A program made the position numbers and the translations under genes. From positions 1 to 22,738 of the IMG/VR virus record IMGVR_UViG_3300048592_000407: a stretch of 22,738 nt of DNA. One strand, written 5' to 3'. The stretch comes from a virus. Below are positions 1 to 6,790 of this stretch, in pieces. How positions within the stretch are numbered: position 1 is the stretch's first letter; each line of letters opens with the position of its first letter. The notes under the pieces are model-generated. The model saw nothing but the letters and a program-made list of their open reading frames with translations. It did no database searches and was not told the origin of the DNA.

Positions 1-657
1 GAGGTGCCGCCGCAGGAGCCCGCGGCCGAGGACCCGCTCGCCTGGCTCGACGAGCAGGCCGCCGAGCCGGTGCCCGCGCCGCCGGCCGCCGAGCCGCCGA
101 CCATGCCCGAGGACATGCAGCGCGACTTCGCCGAGGTCGTCGAGCGCGCGGCTGAGCCCGCCGCGCCCGAGGCGGCGCTCGTCGAGCCCACGCCCGAGGT
201 GGTCGCCGCCGTGGGCGACGCGGCCGGCCGGGTCGAGGCGCCCGCCGCGTGCCGGCGGCACAACTACGACGCGGACGGTGCGTGCGCGCGCTGCGGGGCG
301 ACCCGCCAGCGCGCCCCGCGCAAGGCGGCTCGGTCGTCGGAGGTCCGGCCCGAGGTCGAGGCGATCCCGCCCCGGGCCTTCCTTCGGTGTGGCAAGTGCG
401 AGTTGAACATGAGCATGACGCAGGACGAGGCGCGCGCTGAGGTGGCGGGCGGCTCGCTCGCCTCGTGCGGGCGCGACTGCGAGCTGTTCGCCGTCGACGC
501 CGCGACCGAGCAGTGGCTCGCGGGCCCGCCCGACAGCGACGACGTCGAGGCCATGCAGCCGGACGTCGACGAGCCCGAGCCCGAGGCCGCGCCGGCCGCG
601 CCGCGCCTGCTCGACCGACTGCGCGGCGACGACGAGCCGGACGGGGGCGTCCGGTGA
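1..657 (+). CDS. Partial Cys-rich acidic phage protein, function unknown
   Basis: The frame is open from the first base, so the true start is probably upstream, although a GTG at position 4 could serve. The visible protein is about 218 residues. The first 75 are rich in Ala, Pro and Glu and look disordered. Two Cys clusters follow: CRRH...CARCG at about residues 82-98 and CGKCEL...CGRDCEL at about 129-160, both compatible with metal binding. An acidic tail follows. I do not recognise a family. Such a tail could belong to a larger replication or recombination protein that begins outside the window. The stop overlaps the GTG of the next gene in a GTGA quadruplet, so it is the first visible member of the early operon. 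Confidence 0.6.
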   Translation, partial: EVPPQEPAAEDPLAWLDEQAAEPVPAPPAAEPPTMPEDMQRDFAEVVERAAEPAAPEAALVEPTPEVVAAVGDAAGRVEAPAACRRHNYDADGACARCGATRQRAPRKAARSSEVRPEVEAIPPRAFLRCGKCELNMSMTQDEARAEVAGGSLASCGRDCELFAVDAATEQWLAGPPDSDDVEAMQPDVDEPEPEAAPAAPRLLDRLRGDDEPDGGVR

Positions 658-1445
658 GCGGCTACGAGGACGAGATCGAACGCCTCGTCGCGCTCCACCC
701 GCACTGCCGCGCGGAGGTCACGCCGGCAGACGTGCTCTGCGCCAGGGGCCGGCCGCGCAGCGTGCTGCTCGACGCGGATCGGATCCTGGCCCTGCGCCCG
801 TGCCCTGACTGGCCGGCCGAGCGCGTGACCCGGCACATCGGCGACCGCGCCGTGCTGCTCGCGGAGGTGCTCCGCTGCGCCGCGGTGCCCGCGGCGGATC
901 GTCTGTGGGTCGCCTGCCAGCCCGGAGTGTGGGCCGCGCCGAGCGTGACGCTGCGCTGGCTCGTGGCCGACTTCGCGGCGTCCGTGCTCCCGATCTGCGA
1001 GGCCGCGCGGCCGGGCGACCTGCGCCCGCGTCGCGCGATCGAGGCCGCGCGCCTCTACGCGCTGGGGCTGATCTCCTGCGAGACGCTGGCCGCCGCCGGG
1101 GCCGCCGCCTGGGCCGCCGCCATGGCCGCCGCCGGGGCCGCCGGGGACGCCGCCTGGGCCGCCGCCTGGGCCGCCGCCCGGGACGCCGCCGGGGACGCCG
1201 CCGGGGACGCCGCCTGGGCCGCCGCCTGGGCCGCCGCCATGGCCGCCGCCGGGGCCGCCGGGGACGCCGCCTGGGCCGCCGCCTGGGCCGCCGCCCGGGC
1301 CGCCGCCTGGGCCGCCGGGGACGCCGCCTGGGCCGCCGCCGGGGCCGCCGCCTGGGCCGCCGCCGGGGCCGCCCGGGACGCCGCCCGGGACGCCGCCGGG
1401 GACGCGCATCTCCGGCGCGTGCTCGACCTGCTGGGCGCCGCGTGA
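654..1445 (+). CDS. Imm-5-like alanine-repeat protein
   Basis: This 263-residue protein starts at a GTG inside the GTGA overlap with the previous gene. The first ~115 residues are ordinary globular sequence. The block RPGDLRPRRAIEAARLYALG (about residues 118-138) followed by an Ala-rich repeat matches my memory of the Imm-5-like 'putative immunity protein' family found in phages and high-GC bacteria. From about residue 144 to 253 the protein is a tetrapeptide repeat [W/G/M/R]-[A/D]-A-A with occasional three-residue steps, which should make a long amphipathic helix with Trp along one face. The repeat is much longer and purer than I would expect for this domain. The name refers to bacterial toxin-immunity families, and no function in phages is known to me. 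The family call rests on pattern recall. Confidence 0.7.
   Translation: MSGYEDEIERLVALHPHCRAEVTPADVLCARGRPRSVLLDADRILALRPCPDWPAERVTRHIGDRAVLLAEVLRCAAVPAADRLWVACQPGVWAAPSVTLRWLVADFAASVLPICEAARPGDLRPRRAIEAARLYALGLISCETLAAAGAAAWAAAMAAAGAAGDAAWAAAWAAARDAAGDAAGDAAWAAAWAAAMAAAGAAGDAAWAAAWAAARAAAWAAGDAAWAAAGAAAWAAAGAARDAARDAAGDAHLRRVLDLLGAA
1084..1410 (+). repeat. Coding minisatellite, 12-bp unit with a 117-bp higher-order repeat
   Basis: The DNA is a chain of variants of gccgcctgggcc, which encodes the Ala-rich repeat of the Imm-5-like gene. There is a longer order on top: 1098-1182 and 1215-1299 are identical over 85 bp, offset by 117 bp (39 codons). Repeat copies differ mainly at the first residue of each tetrapeptide. 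The composition removes stops from other frames, which explains long spurious open frames on both strands here. Confidence 0.9.
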
Positions 1446-1906
1446 GCCGCCGCCGCGCCCTTCGCCTCGACGACCTCGACCCGGCGCAGCGCGCCGCCGT
1501 CGAGGCGCAGCTCGGGCGCGCGCCCGTCGTGGTCGCGCCGCCCGCGGAGGTCGTCGAGCCCGAGGCCCCGGGCGGCCCGCGGTTCCGCTCGCGGACCGAG
1601 GCCCGGTTCGCGGCGTGGTGCGACGCCGGCGGCTGGACGTGGCGCCACGAGCCGCTCGTGCTGCGCCTGCCGACGGCGCGCGGGCGCTACGTGCCCGACT
1701 TCGCCTGCAGGGAAGTCGTCGGCGCAACGCGGCTCGTCGAGGTGAAGGGCGCGCGCGACGGGCGCCCCTACTACCGGCAGCGGGACGACGCGCGGCGCGT
1801 GTCGCTCGCGGCGTGGGTGCTCGCCGAGCTGGGGCTGCCGCCGCTCTACGTGGCGTGGCCGAGCGGCGACGGGTGGCAGTGGGAGCGGGTGGAGGTGCGA
1901 AGGTGA
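1442..1906 (+). CDS. DUF1064-like PD-(D/E)XK nuclease
   Basis: This 154-residue protein starts at GTG 1442, overlapping the previous stop in GTGA. It has the layout of small phage nucleases of the DUF1064 / VRR-NUC-like group: a basic segment FRSRTEARFAAW with Glu53, WRHEPLVLRL with Glu70, then the catalytic PD at residues 85-86 (VPDF) and EVK at 100-102 (LVEVKG). Such proteins often stand where other phages carry RusA-type Holliday-junction resolvases, so processing of branched DNA is a reasonable inference. The N-terminal 40 residues are Ala/Val/Pro-rich and probably flexible. Fold class is well supported by the motif; the exact substrate is not visible. Confidence 0.75.
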   Translation: MSRRRALRLDDLDPAQRAAVEAQLGRAPVVVAPPAEVVEPEAPGGPRFRSRTEARFAAWCDAGGWTWRHEPLVLRLPTARGRYVPDFACREVVGATRLVEVKGARDGRPYYRQRDDARRVSLAAWVLAELGLPPLYVAWPSGDGWQWERVEVRR

Positions 1907-2355
1907 AGGCGCTGACGATCCACGAGCCGTGGGCCTCGCTGCTCGCGGTCGGCGCCAAGCGCGTCGAGACGCGGGGCTGGCCGACCCGCCACCGGGGGCC
2001 GCTGGCGATCCACGCCGGCCGCCGCTGGACGCGTGGCGAGCAGGACGCGTGGGACGACCTGGGCTGGATCTCGCTGCGCGGGCGCCGGCCGGCACTCGGT
2101 TGCGTCGTGGCCCTCGGCCAGCTCGTGGCGTGCGAGCGCATGACGCTCGAGCTGATCGCATCGCAGGCTTCTGACCGGATCTCGGACGAGCTCGCGTTCG
2201 GGGCGTGGGATCCGGGCCGCTGGGCCTGGCGGCTCGAGGGCGTTGTCGCTCTGCCCGAGCCGATCGCGGTGCGCGGGAAGCAGGGCCTATGGGACCTGCC
2301 GGACAACGTGGCGCGGGCGGTCCTGGCGGCAGCGGAGGGGGTGCGGCGTGGGTGA
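1903..2355 (+). CDS. ASCH domain protein
   Basis: This 150-residue protein begins at GTG 1903 in a GTGA overlap. The opening KALTIHEPWASLLAVGAKRV then ETRGWPTRHRGPLAIHAG is the typical ASCH start: the I-x-x-PWA segment, the G-x-K-x-x-E-x-R motif, and the following 'IHA' strand. ASCH domains are PUA-related beta-barrels associated with RNA or modified-nucleoside binding; some members are ribonucleases or amidohydrolases acting on acetylcytidine. Short ASCH proteins are common in phage early regions, usually of unknown role. The C-terminal part (GRWAWRLEGVVALPEPIAVRGKQGLWDLP) is also typical of these phage proteins. Confidence 0.8.
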   Translation: MKALTIHEPWASLLAVGAKRVETRGWPTRHRGPLAIHAGRRWTRGEQDAWDDLGWISLRGRRPALGCVVALGQLVACERMTLELIASQASDRISDELAFGAWDPGRWAWRLEGVVALPEPIAVRGKQGLWDLPDNVARAVLAAAEGVRRG

Positions 2356-3433
2356 GACGACGAAGATCGAGTGGGCCGACGCGACCACGAACTTCTGGTG
2401 GGGCTGCACGAAGGTCAGCCCCGCCTGCGCGAACTGCTACGCCGAGACACTGGCGAAGCGCTGGGACAAGGACGTGTGGGGACTCGGCAAGCCGCGCGAG
2501 GACCACCGGGCCGGCGCACGCAAGCTCGCCATGCGGCTCCAGCGCCAGGCCGTGCGCGAGCGCCGGCGCCTGCGCGTGTTCTGCGCGAGCATGGCCGACT
2601 GGCTCGACCCGGAGGTTCCGGCCGAGTGGCTCGCCGACATGCTGGCGGTCGTCGCGGCGACGCCGGGCCTCGATTGGCTGCTCCTGACGAAGCGCCCGCG
2701 CCTGTGGCGCGAGCGCATGGAGGCCGCGTTGCGCATGGCCGGCGCCGACGAGATGCCGGGCCTGGACGAGGACGGCGTGCCCTGCCAGGCGGCCCCGTGG
2801 GTGAGCCTCGCGACGTCGTGGCTCGGAGGCCAGCCGCCAGCCAACGTCTGGGTCGGCTGCACGGCCGAGGACCAGCGGCGCGCTGACGAGCGGATCCCCG
2901 ACCTGCTGGCAATCCCGGCGCGCGTGCGGTTCTTGTCGTGCGAGCCGCTGCTCGGGCCGGTCGACCTCACTCGCATTGGCGCTGCCGAGCGCGGCGACGA
3001 CGTCGACGCGCTCCGTGGTCACGTCACGCGCTATCACGGCCACAAGGCGCGCAACGCCTCGGAGTGCTCGATCGGCGTCGAGACCGCTTGCTACGCCGAC
3101 GCGCCCCGCGTGCACTGGGTGATCGCCGGCGGGGAGAGCGGCCACGGCGCGCGCCCGATGCACCCCGCGTGGGCGCGCTCGCTGCGCGACCAGGCGCAGG
3201 CGGCCGGGGTCGCGTTCCACTTCAAGCAGTGGGGCGAGTGGGCCGCCGGCGAGCCGCGCGGCATGCGCCCCGTCGAGGAGCTCGCGTTCTTCCCCGCGAA
3301 GTGCGACTGCGACGACGGGCCCCACACGCACGTGCGCGATGCGGCCGGGTTCGCGTGCCTGAAGCGGTTGGGCAAGGGCGCGGCCGGCCGCCTGCTCGAC
3401 GGCCGCGAGTGGAGCGAGGTGCCCCGTGGGTGA
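2348..3433 (+). CDS. DUF5131 (phage Gp37/Gp68 family) protein
   Basis: This 361-residue protein starts at GTG 2348 with an 8-nt GTGGGTGA overlap. Its N-terminus KIEWADATTNFWWGCTKVSP and the Cys set C20, C27, C30 (CX6CX2C, ending NCYAE) are diagnostic of the Gp37/Gp68 family (DUF5131), found widely in phages and mobile elements. Further family blocks are RVFCASMADWLDPEVP, LDWLLLTKRP, VWVGCTAEDQ, RFLSCEPLLGPVDL, VIAGGESGHGARPM and FKQWGEW. The three cysteines suggest a metal or iron-sulfur centre, but the spacing differs from classical radical-SAM CX3CX2C. The biochemical activity is not established to my knowledge. An insertion near residues 215-250 separates the LGPVDL and VIAGGESG blocks. 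Confidence 0.9.
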   Translation: MGETTKIEWADATTNFWWGCTKVSPACANCYAETLAKRWDKDVWGLGKPREDHRAGARKLAMRLQRQAVRERRRLRVFCASMADWLDPEVPAEWLADMLAVVAATPGLDWLLLTKRPRLWRERMEAALRMAGADEMPGLDEDGVPCQAAPWVSLATSWLGGQPPANVWVGCTAEDQRRADERIPDLLAIPARVRFLSCEPLLGPVDLTRIGAAERGDDVDALRGHVTRYHGHKARNASECSIGVETACYADAPRVHWVIAGGESGHGARPMHPAWARSLRDQAQAAGVAFHFKQWGEWAAGEPRGMRPVEELAFFPAKCDCDDGPHTHVRDAAGFACLKRLGKGAAGRLLDGREWSEVPRG

Positions 3434-3674
3434 CCCCGAGCCGTGCACCGGCGCGCTGGAGCTCTCCTGCCCGCGCTGCGGGGCGTGCTCCTGCCCCGAG
3501 GACGACCAGGACGACGGCGGCGACGACTGCCCCTTGCACGGGCCGTTCGGCCAGCACGCGAGGACGGACCTGATCCGCCGCGTGGTGGCCCGGGCGGCGG
3601 CCGCCGGGATCCTTTTCCGGGGCGCGGCCGAGCCGCCCGCGCCGCCGCTCCCGCTGTTCGAGGGCGCGCCATGA
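3426..3674 (+). CDS. Small Cys-rich, probably zinc-binding protein
   Basis: This 82-residue protein starts at GTG 3426 with the same 8-nt GTGGGTGA overlap as the gene before it. The N-terminal half carries six cysteines: C7, then CPRCGACSC, then CPLHGPFGQH, a pattern suited to one or two zinc sites. The middle is acidic (EDDQDDGGDD) and the C-terminus proline-rich. I recognise it only as a type of small phage early protein; no function can be assigned. The next gene starts within its stop codon (ATGA). Confidence 0.7.
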   Translation: MGDPEPCTGALELSCPRCGACSCPEDDQDDGGDDCPLHGPFGQHARTDLIRRVVARAAAAGILFRGAAEPPAPPLPLFEGAP

Positions 3675-4078
3675 GCGCGCAGGAGTGGACGGCGACGAGC
3701 GACCCGGAGCGCTGGTCGGGCGCTCGGCGCTGGCCGACGCGCGAGGCAGCGATCGCCGGCGCGCCGCGCGAGCTGTTCCTCAAACCCGGGGCGCGCTACA
3801 GCGTCGGGCGTGTGGAGGAGTTGGAGCCCGCGACGCTCGTCGCCGAGATGCGGGTCGACTGGCTCGCCCGCGACGTGTCCGAGCGCGTGGTCGAGGCGGC
3901 CGTCGACCTGCTCGGTGACGAGGTGGTCGGGCAGCTCAGGGAGCGCTGGCCGAGCGACGACGCGCAGCGGGCCCTTGGCGACAGCCTGCGCTGCGTGATC
4001 TCCGAGTGGCTCAGCGCCTACGCCGACATGCCCGACTGGTGGCTGGCGGTCGACGTGACCGACCACGTGGCGCCGTGA
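3671..4078 (+). CDS. Conserved-looking phage protein, function unknown
   Basis: This 135-residue protein starts at ATG 3671 in an ATGA overlap. It opens with EWTATSDPERWSG, then TREAAIAGAPREL and FLKPGARYSVGRVEELEP, and ends in an acidic region with WLSAYADMPDWWLAVDVTDH. I recall similar small proteins in phage early regions ('...DPERW...T+EEAI...L.PG..F.VGR...'), always without assigned function. The block FLKPGARYSVGRVEE may bind something, but nothing visible is catalytic. It is translationally coupled on both sides. Confidence 0.65.
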   Translation: MSAQEWTATSDPERWSGARRWPTREAAIAGAPRELFLKPGARYSVGRVEELEPATLVAEMRVDWLARDVSERVVEAAVDLLGDEVVGQLRERWPSDDAQRALGDSLRCVISEWLSAYADMPDWWLAVDVTDHVAP

Positions 4079-4320
4079 CGCCCGAGGAGCGCCGCGCCCT
4101 GGCAGACCGCGCCCTCGGCGGCAGGGGCTCGACGACCTCGCTCCGCGAGGCGCTCGCCGCCGCCGGCCTGCGCCTCGTGGGCCCCCACGAGGACGGGCAC
4201 GGCGTCCGGCGCTGGGACGTGGTGACCGCCGAAGGCCGCCCGTTCGGCTCGCGCTGGTCGCCAGTGGACATGGTGCGTTGGATTCGCGGGCAGCCCGACG
4301 GGCCGGAGGTGCTCCCGTGA
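4075..4320 (+). CDS. Small hypothetical protein
   Basis: This 81-residue protein is read from GTG 4075, which overlaps the previous stop in GTGA; in-frame starts further upstream would overlap much more. The sequence TTSLREALAAAGLRLVGPHEDGHGVRRWDVVTAEGRPFG could form a short helix followed by a beta hairpin. No Cys, no membrane segment and no family I recognise. Support comes from its place in the unbroken chain of overlapping genes. Confidence 0.55.
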   Translation: MTPEERRALADRALGGRGSTTSLREALAAAGLRLVGPHEDGHGVRRWDVVTAEGRPFGSRWSPVDMVRWIRGQPDGPEVLP

Positions 4321-4748
4321 GGCGCGGGGCCCGCCTCGTGCGCCGGACCCCGTTGCGCCGCGCGAACCCCGAGCGCCTGGCCGCTCGCCGCGAGGCCGCG
4401 TTCGGCCCGTGCTCCCGCATGGCTCGCACGCTGCCGTGCTGCTCGTGCGGCGCCCCGCCGCCCAGCGACCCCGACCACGTGCGGACGCGCGGGGCCGGCG
4501 GGCGCGACGCGGGCAACGTCGTCCCGCTCTGCCGCCGCTGCCACCAGCAGCGCCACGCGCTCGGCGTGCTGCGCTGGCAGCTCGAGCGCCGCGTGTCGCT
4601 CGCCGAGGAGGCCGCCCGTGTTGCCCGCCTCGTGGCGTCGCACGCCTGCGAGGACTACCCCGAGACCCCGCGGACCCGGGACGGCAGGGCCGTCATGGGC
4701 ACCCGCTGCGCGATCTGCCTGCGGGCGATCGAGGAGCCGACGACGTGA
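4317..4748 (+). CDS. HNH endonuclease
   Basis: This 143-residue protein starts at GTG 4317 in a GTGA overlap. It has a zinc-supported HNH (beta-beta-alpha metal) site: CCSCG at 41-45, DPDHVRTRG with His54, GNVVPLCRRCHQQRH with Asn67, Cys72, Cys75, His76 and His80. The arrangement resembles NinG / DUF968-type recombination nucleases, where the motif reads 'DH...G...N.VPLC..CH...H'. The basic N-terminus (RRGARLVRRTPLRR) may bind DNA. In the early operon a role in recombination or Holliday-junction processing is plausible; a homing or defence nuclease is less likely because it is fully coupled to its neighbours. A second Cys pair near the C-terminus (CAICL) is unexplained. Confidence 0.82.
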   Translation: MRRGARLVRRTPLRRANPERLAARREAAFGPCSRMARTLPCCSCGAPPPSDPDHVRTRGAGGRDAGNVVPLCRRCHQQRHALGVLRWQLERRVSLAEEAARVARLVASHACEDYPETPRTRDGRAVMGTRCAICLRAIEEPTT

Positions 4749-4978
4749 CCGAACACTGCTGGCACATGCAGAGCCTGTCCGTGCTGCCCCAGAGCAAGAG
4801 CAAGAAGGCCGCGACGGCGCGCCTCGAAGAGCGGTGCTGCTGGTGCGGCGTGACGCGCGTGCGGACGACGAGGGCTGTCCCTGACTCGTCGCACGGGCCC
4901 CATGAGGCCGACCCGCGCAGTCGTGTCGACGTGGACGTCGAGGACGTGCCGATGTGCGTCGAGAGGCCGGCAACATGA
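4745..4978 (+). CDS. Small Cys/His-rich protein
   Basis: This 77-residue protein starts at GTG 4745 (GTGA overlap). It has HCWHMQ at 4-9 and CCWCG at 31-35, followed by SHGPH at about 49-53, so a single zinc site built from CxH / CxxC is possible. The basic stretch QSKSKKAATARLEER lies between. I do not recognise a family. Its stop overlaps the methyltransferase start (ATGA), so it could be a partner of that enzyme, but this is inference from position only. Confidence 0.55.
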   Translation: MTEHCWHMQSLSVLPQSKSKKAATARLEERCCWCGVTRVRTTRAVPDSSHGPHEADPRSRVDVDVEDVPMCVERPAT

Positions 4979-5760
4979 TCCCGGCCGAAGGATCCGTCGT
5001 GGTCCAAGGCGAGGCTCTCGCGCTGTTAGGCCGCGTGGCTGACGCGTCGGTAGACATGGTGTGCACCGACCCGCCATACAGCAGCGGCGGCATGGTTCGC
5101 GGAGATCGCATGGTCCGCACGGGGGATAAGTATGAGCAAAGCGGACAAGCACTACAGCGCGCGGACTTCTCTGGCGACACGCGCGACCAGCGCGGCTGGG
5201 GTCACTGGTGCGCCCTGTGGCTCGCCGAGTCGTTGCGCGTCGCGAAGCCAGGCGCGTTCCTCGCCATGTTCTCCGACTGGCGTCAGCTCCCGACGGCGAC
5301 CGACGCCGTGCAGGCCGGCGGCTGGGTGTGGCGCGGGGTGATCCCGTGGCTCAAGCCAGGAGCGCGGCCGACTCTCGGGCGCCCAACGAACGCCGCCGAA
5401 TACGTCGTCTGGGCGACGAACGGCGCGGCTCCAATGGAGGGCGAGTGCCACCCGGGCTACCTGCTGGAGCGTGTTGCGCAGCGCGACAAGCACCATATGA
5501 CCGGCAAGCCCACCGGCGTCATGCGGGCTCTCGTGCGGCTGTGCCCGCCTGGCGGGGTCGTGCTCGACCCGTTCGCGGGCAGCGGGACCAGTCTCGTCGC
5601 CGCCGCGCTGGAGGGAAGGCGCGGACTTGGGTTCGAGGTGACTGCGCACTACGCGAAGGTTGCCCGCGACAGGATCGCAGCGGCGAGAGTCGGCCTCACG
5701 GTCGCCGACTCCGCGGCAGGACAGGCCCCGCTGTGGGCGACCGAGGAGCCGACGACGTGA
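4975..5760 (+). CDS. Beta-class N4-cytosine / N6-adenine DNA methyltransferase
   Basis: This 261-residue protein is read from ATG 4975 in the ATGA overlap. The catalytic motif IV, DPPY, is at residues 32-35, and the SAM-binding motif I, DPFAGSGTS, at 198-206. Motif IV before motif I is the beta-class order. The region between, with FSDWRQLP, VWRGVIPWLKPGARP and EYVVWATNG, is typical of this class and contains the target-recognition segment. It would transfer a methyl group from SAM to adenine N6 or cytosine N4; the site is not visible. No partner restriction enzyme is nearby, so it is probably an orphan phage enzyme that protects phage DNA. Codon use is a little less GC-biased than its neighbours, including a TTA leucine at residue 18. 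Confidence 0.88.
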   Translation: MIPAEGSVVVQGEALALLGRVADASVDMVCTDPPYSSGGMVRGDRMVRTGDKYEQSGQALQRADFSGDTRDQRGWGHWCALWLAESLRVAKPGAFLAMFSDWRQLPTATDAVQAGGWVWRGVIPWLKPGARPTLGRPTNAAEYVVWATNGAAPMEGECHPGYLLERVAQRDKHHMTGKPTGVMRALVRLCPPGGVVLDPFAGSGTSLVAAALEGRRGLGFEVTAHYAKVARDRIAAARVGLTVADSAAGQAPLWATEEPTT

Positions 5761-6455
5761 CGCCCGAGCGCAAGGCGCCTGCGGGCACGATCACAGGCCC
5801 GACGCTCGATACGACGTGGCAGACTCCGCCCGAGCTGTTGGAGCCCGTGCGCGCCTACTTCGGCGGCCGGATCCCGCTCGACGCTGCGACCGCGACCGAC
5901 AACCCGACGGGTGCCGATCGCTTTTTCGCGCGGCCTGAGTCCGACGGTCTGACGTGGGCGTGGTCCGGCTACGGTGGCGTCTTCTGCAATCCGCCCTACG
6001 GGCGCGTCCTGCGCGACTGGCTCGACAAGATGCGGATCGAGGCCGAGGCAGGCGCCGAGATCATCTCGCTCCTGCCGTCGGCTCGCTGGGAGCAAGCCTA
6101 CTTCCAGCGCGCCATCTGCGCGGCCAACGCGCTGTGCATGATCCGCAAGCGGGTCGCCTTCGTGCGCGCTGAAACGCGCGAGAGGGTTGCCGGCAACCCC
6201 TACGCGAACATCTTCGTAGGGTGGAACGTGGACCACGCGCGCTTCGCGGAGTCCTTCGGGCCGCACGGAGCGTGCGTGGCGCTGCGCCCGCTCGCCCCGT
6301 GCCCGGAGAACGTGAAGCGACCAGCGCCCGCGAAGCGCAACGAGCGGGCGTTCGCGCGGGGCGAGCGGCCGAGGACGACTCCGCGCGTGCCCGAGGCGCC
6401 AGCGCCCGCCGTCATCTGCCGCGACACGCTCGACCTGTTTGGAGATGACGCATGA
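5757..6455 (+). CDS. Phage Dam-type N6-adenine methyltransferase
   Basis: This 232-residue protein starts at GTG 5757 (GTGA overlap). The N-terminus TTWQTPPELLEPVRAYFG, then PLDAATATDNP, then the catalytic NPPYG (residues 78-82) are the hallmarks of the phage N-6-adenine-methyltransferase family (DAM, PF05869). The block ETRERVAGNPYANIFVGW is also typical. The last ~60 residues are basic and proline-rich and look disordered. It follows directly after a beta-class methyltransferase, so the phage likely carries two different methylation specificities. Role: anti-restriction or replication/packaging marking, by inference. Confidence 0.9.
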   Translation: MTPERKAPAGTITGPTLDTTWQTPPELLEPVRAYFGGRIPLDAATATDNPTGADRFFARPESDGLTWAWSGYGGVFCNPPYGRVLRDWLDKMRIEAEAGAEIISLLPSARWEQAYFQRAICAANALCMIRKRVAFVRAETRERVAGNPYANIFVGWNVDHARFAESFGPHGACVALRPLAPCPENVKRPAPAKRNERAFARGERPRTTPRVPEAPAPAVICRDTLDLFGDDA

Positions 6456-6790
6456 CCGACGATGCCGACGACACCGACGACGCCTGGCTCGCGCGCGCCC
6501 GCGCGCTGCGCGCCGAGCTGCGGGCGCAGCCCGAGCCGCTCCTCCTGCCGTGGGGCGACGTGATCTGGGACCGCGAGATCGGGTCTCCGCATGACCGCGT
6601 GCACGCAAAGCGCCTGTGGATCCCGCGCGGTCTCGTGGGCGTCGACGCGGACGGCTACGCGCCGCCGCGCCTGCGCACAGAAGACCCGCACGGGGCCGCC
6701 GCGCAGGCCGCGCGCCTCCGCATGGCTCTCGTGCTCGACGCCGACTCGCCGGACGGCTGGCGCCTGGTGGACCTGGTGGAGACCCCATGA
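6452..6790 (+). CDS. Small hypothetical protein
   Basis: This 112-residue protein starts at ATG 6452 (ATGA overlap). The N-terminus is very acidic (TDDADDTDDAW), followed by a helix (LARARALRAELRAQ) and then LLLPWGDVIWDREIG and AKRLWIPRGLVGVDADG. No known motif is visible. It sits between the methyltransferase and the replication-like gene and overlaps both by 4 nt, so it is co-translated with them. Confidence 0.6.
   Translation: MTDDADDTDDAWLARARALRAELRAQPEPLLLPWGDVIWDREIGSPHDRVHAKRLWIPRGLVGVDADGYAPPRLRTEDPHGAAAQAARLRMALVLDADSPDGWRLVDLVETP

Noticed and set aside
1084-1410. CRISPR-like regular repeats
   Set aside because: The repeats are contiguous 12-bp coding units without unique spacers and in frame with the Imm-5-like gene.
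264-4516. Very long open frames on the - strand (Gly/Pro-rich and Ala-rich proteins)
   Set aside because: They are antisense to a chain of well-supported + genes; high GC and the Ala-codon minisatellite remove stops in other frames.
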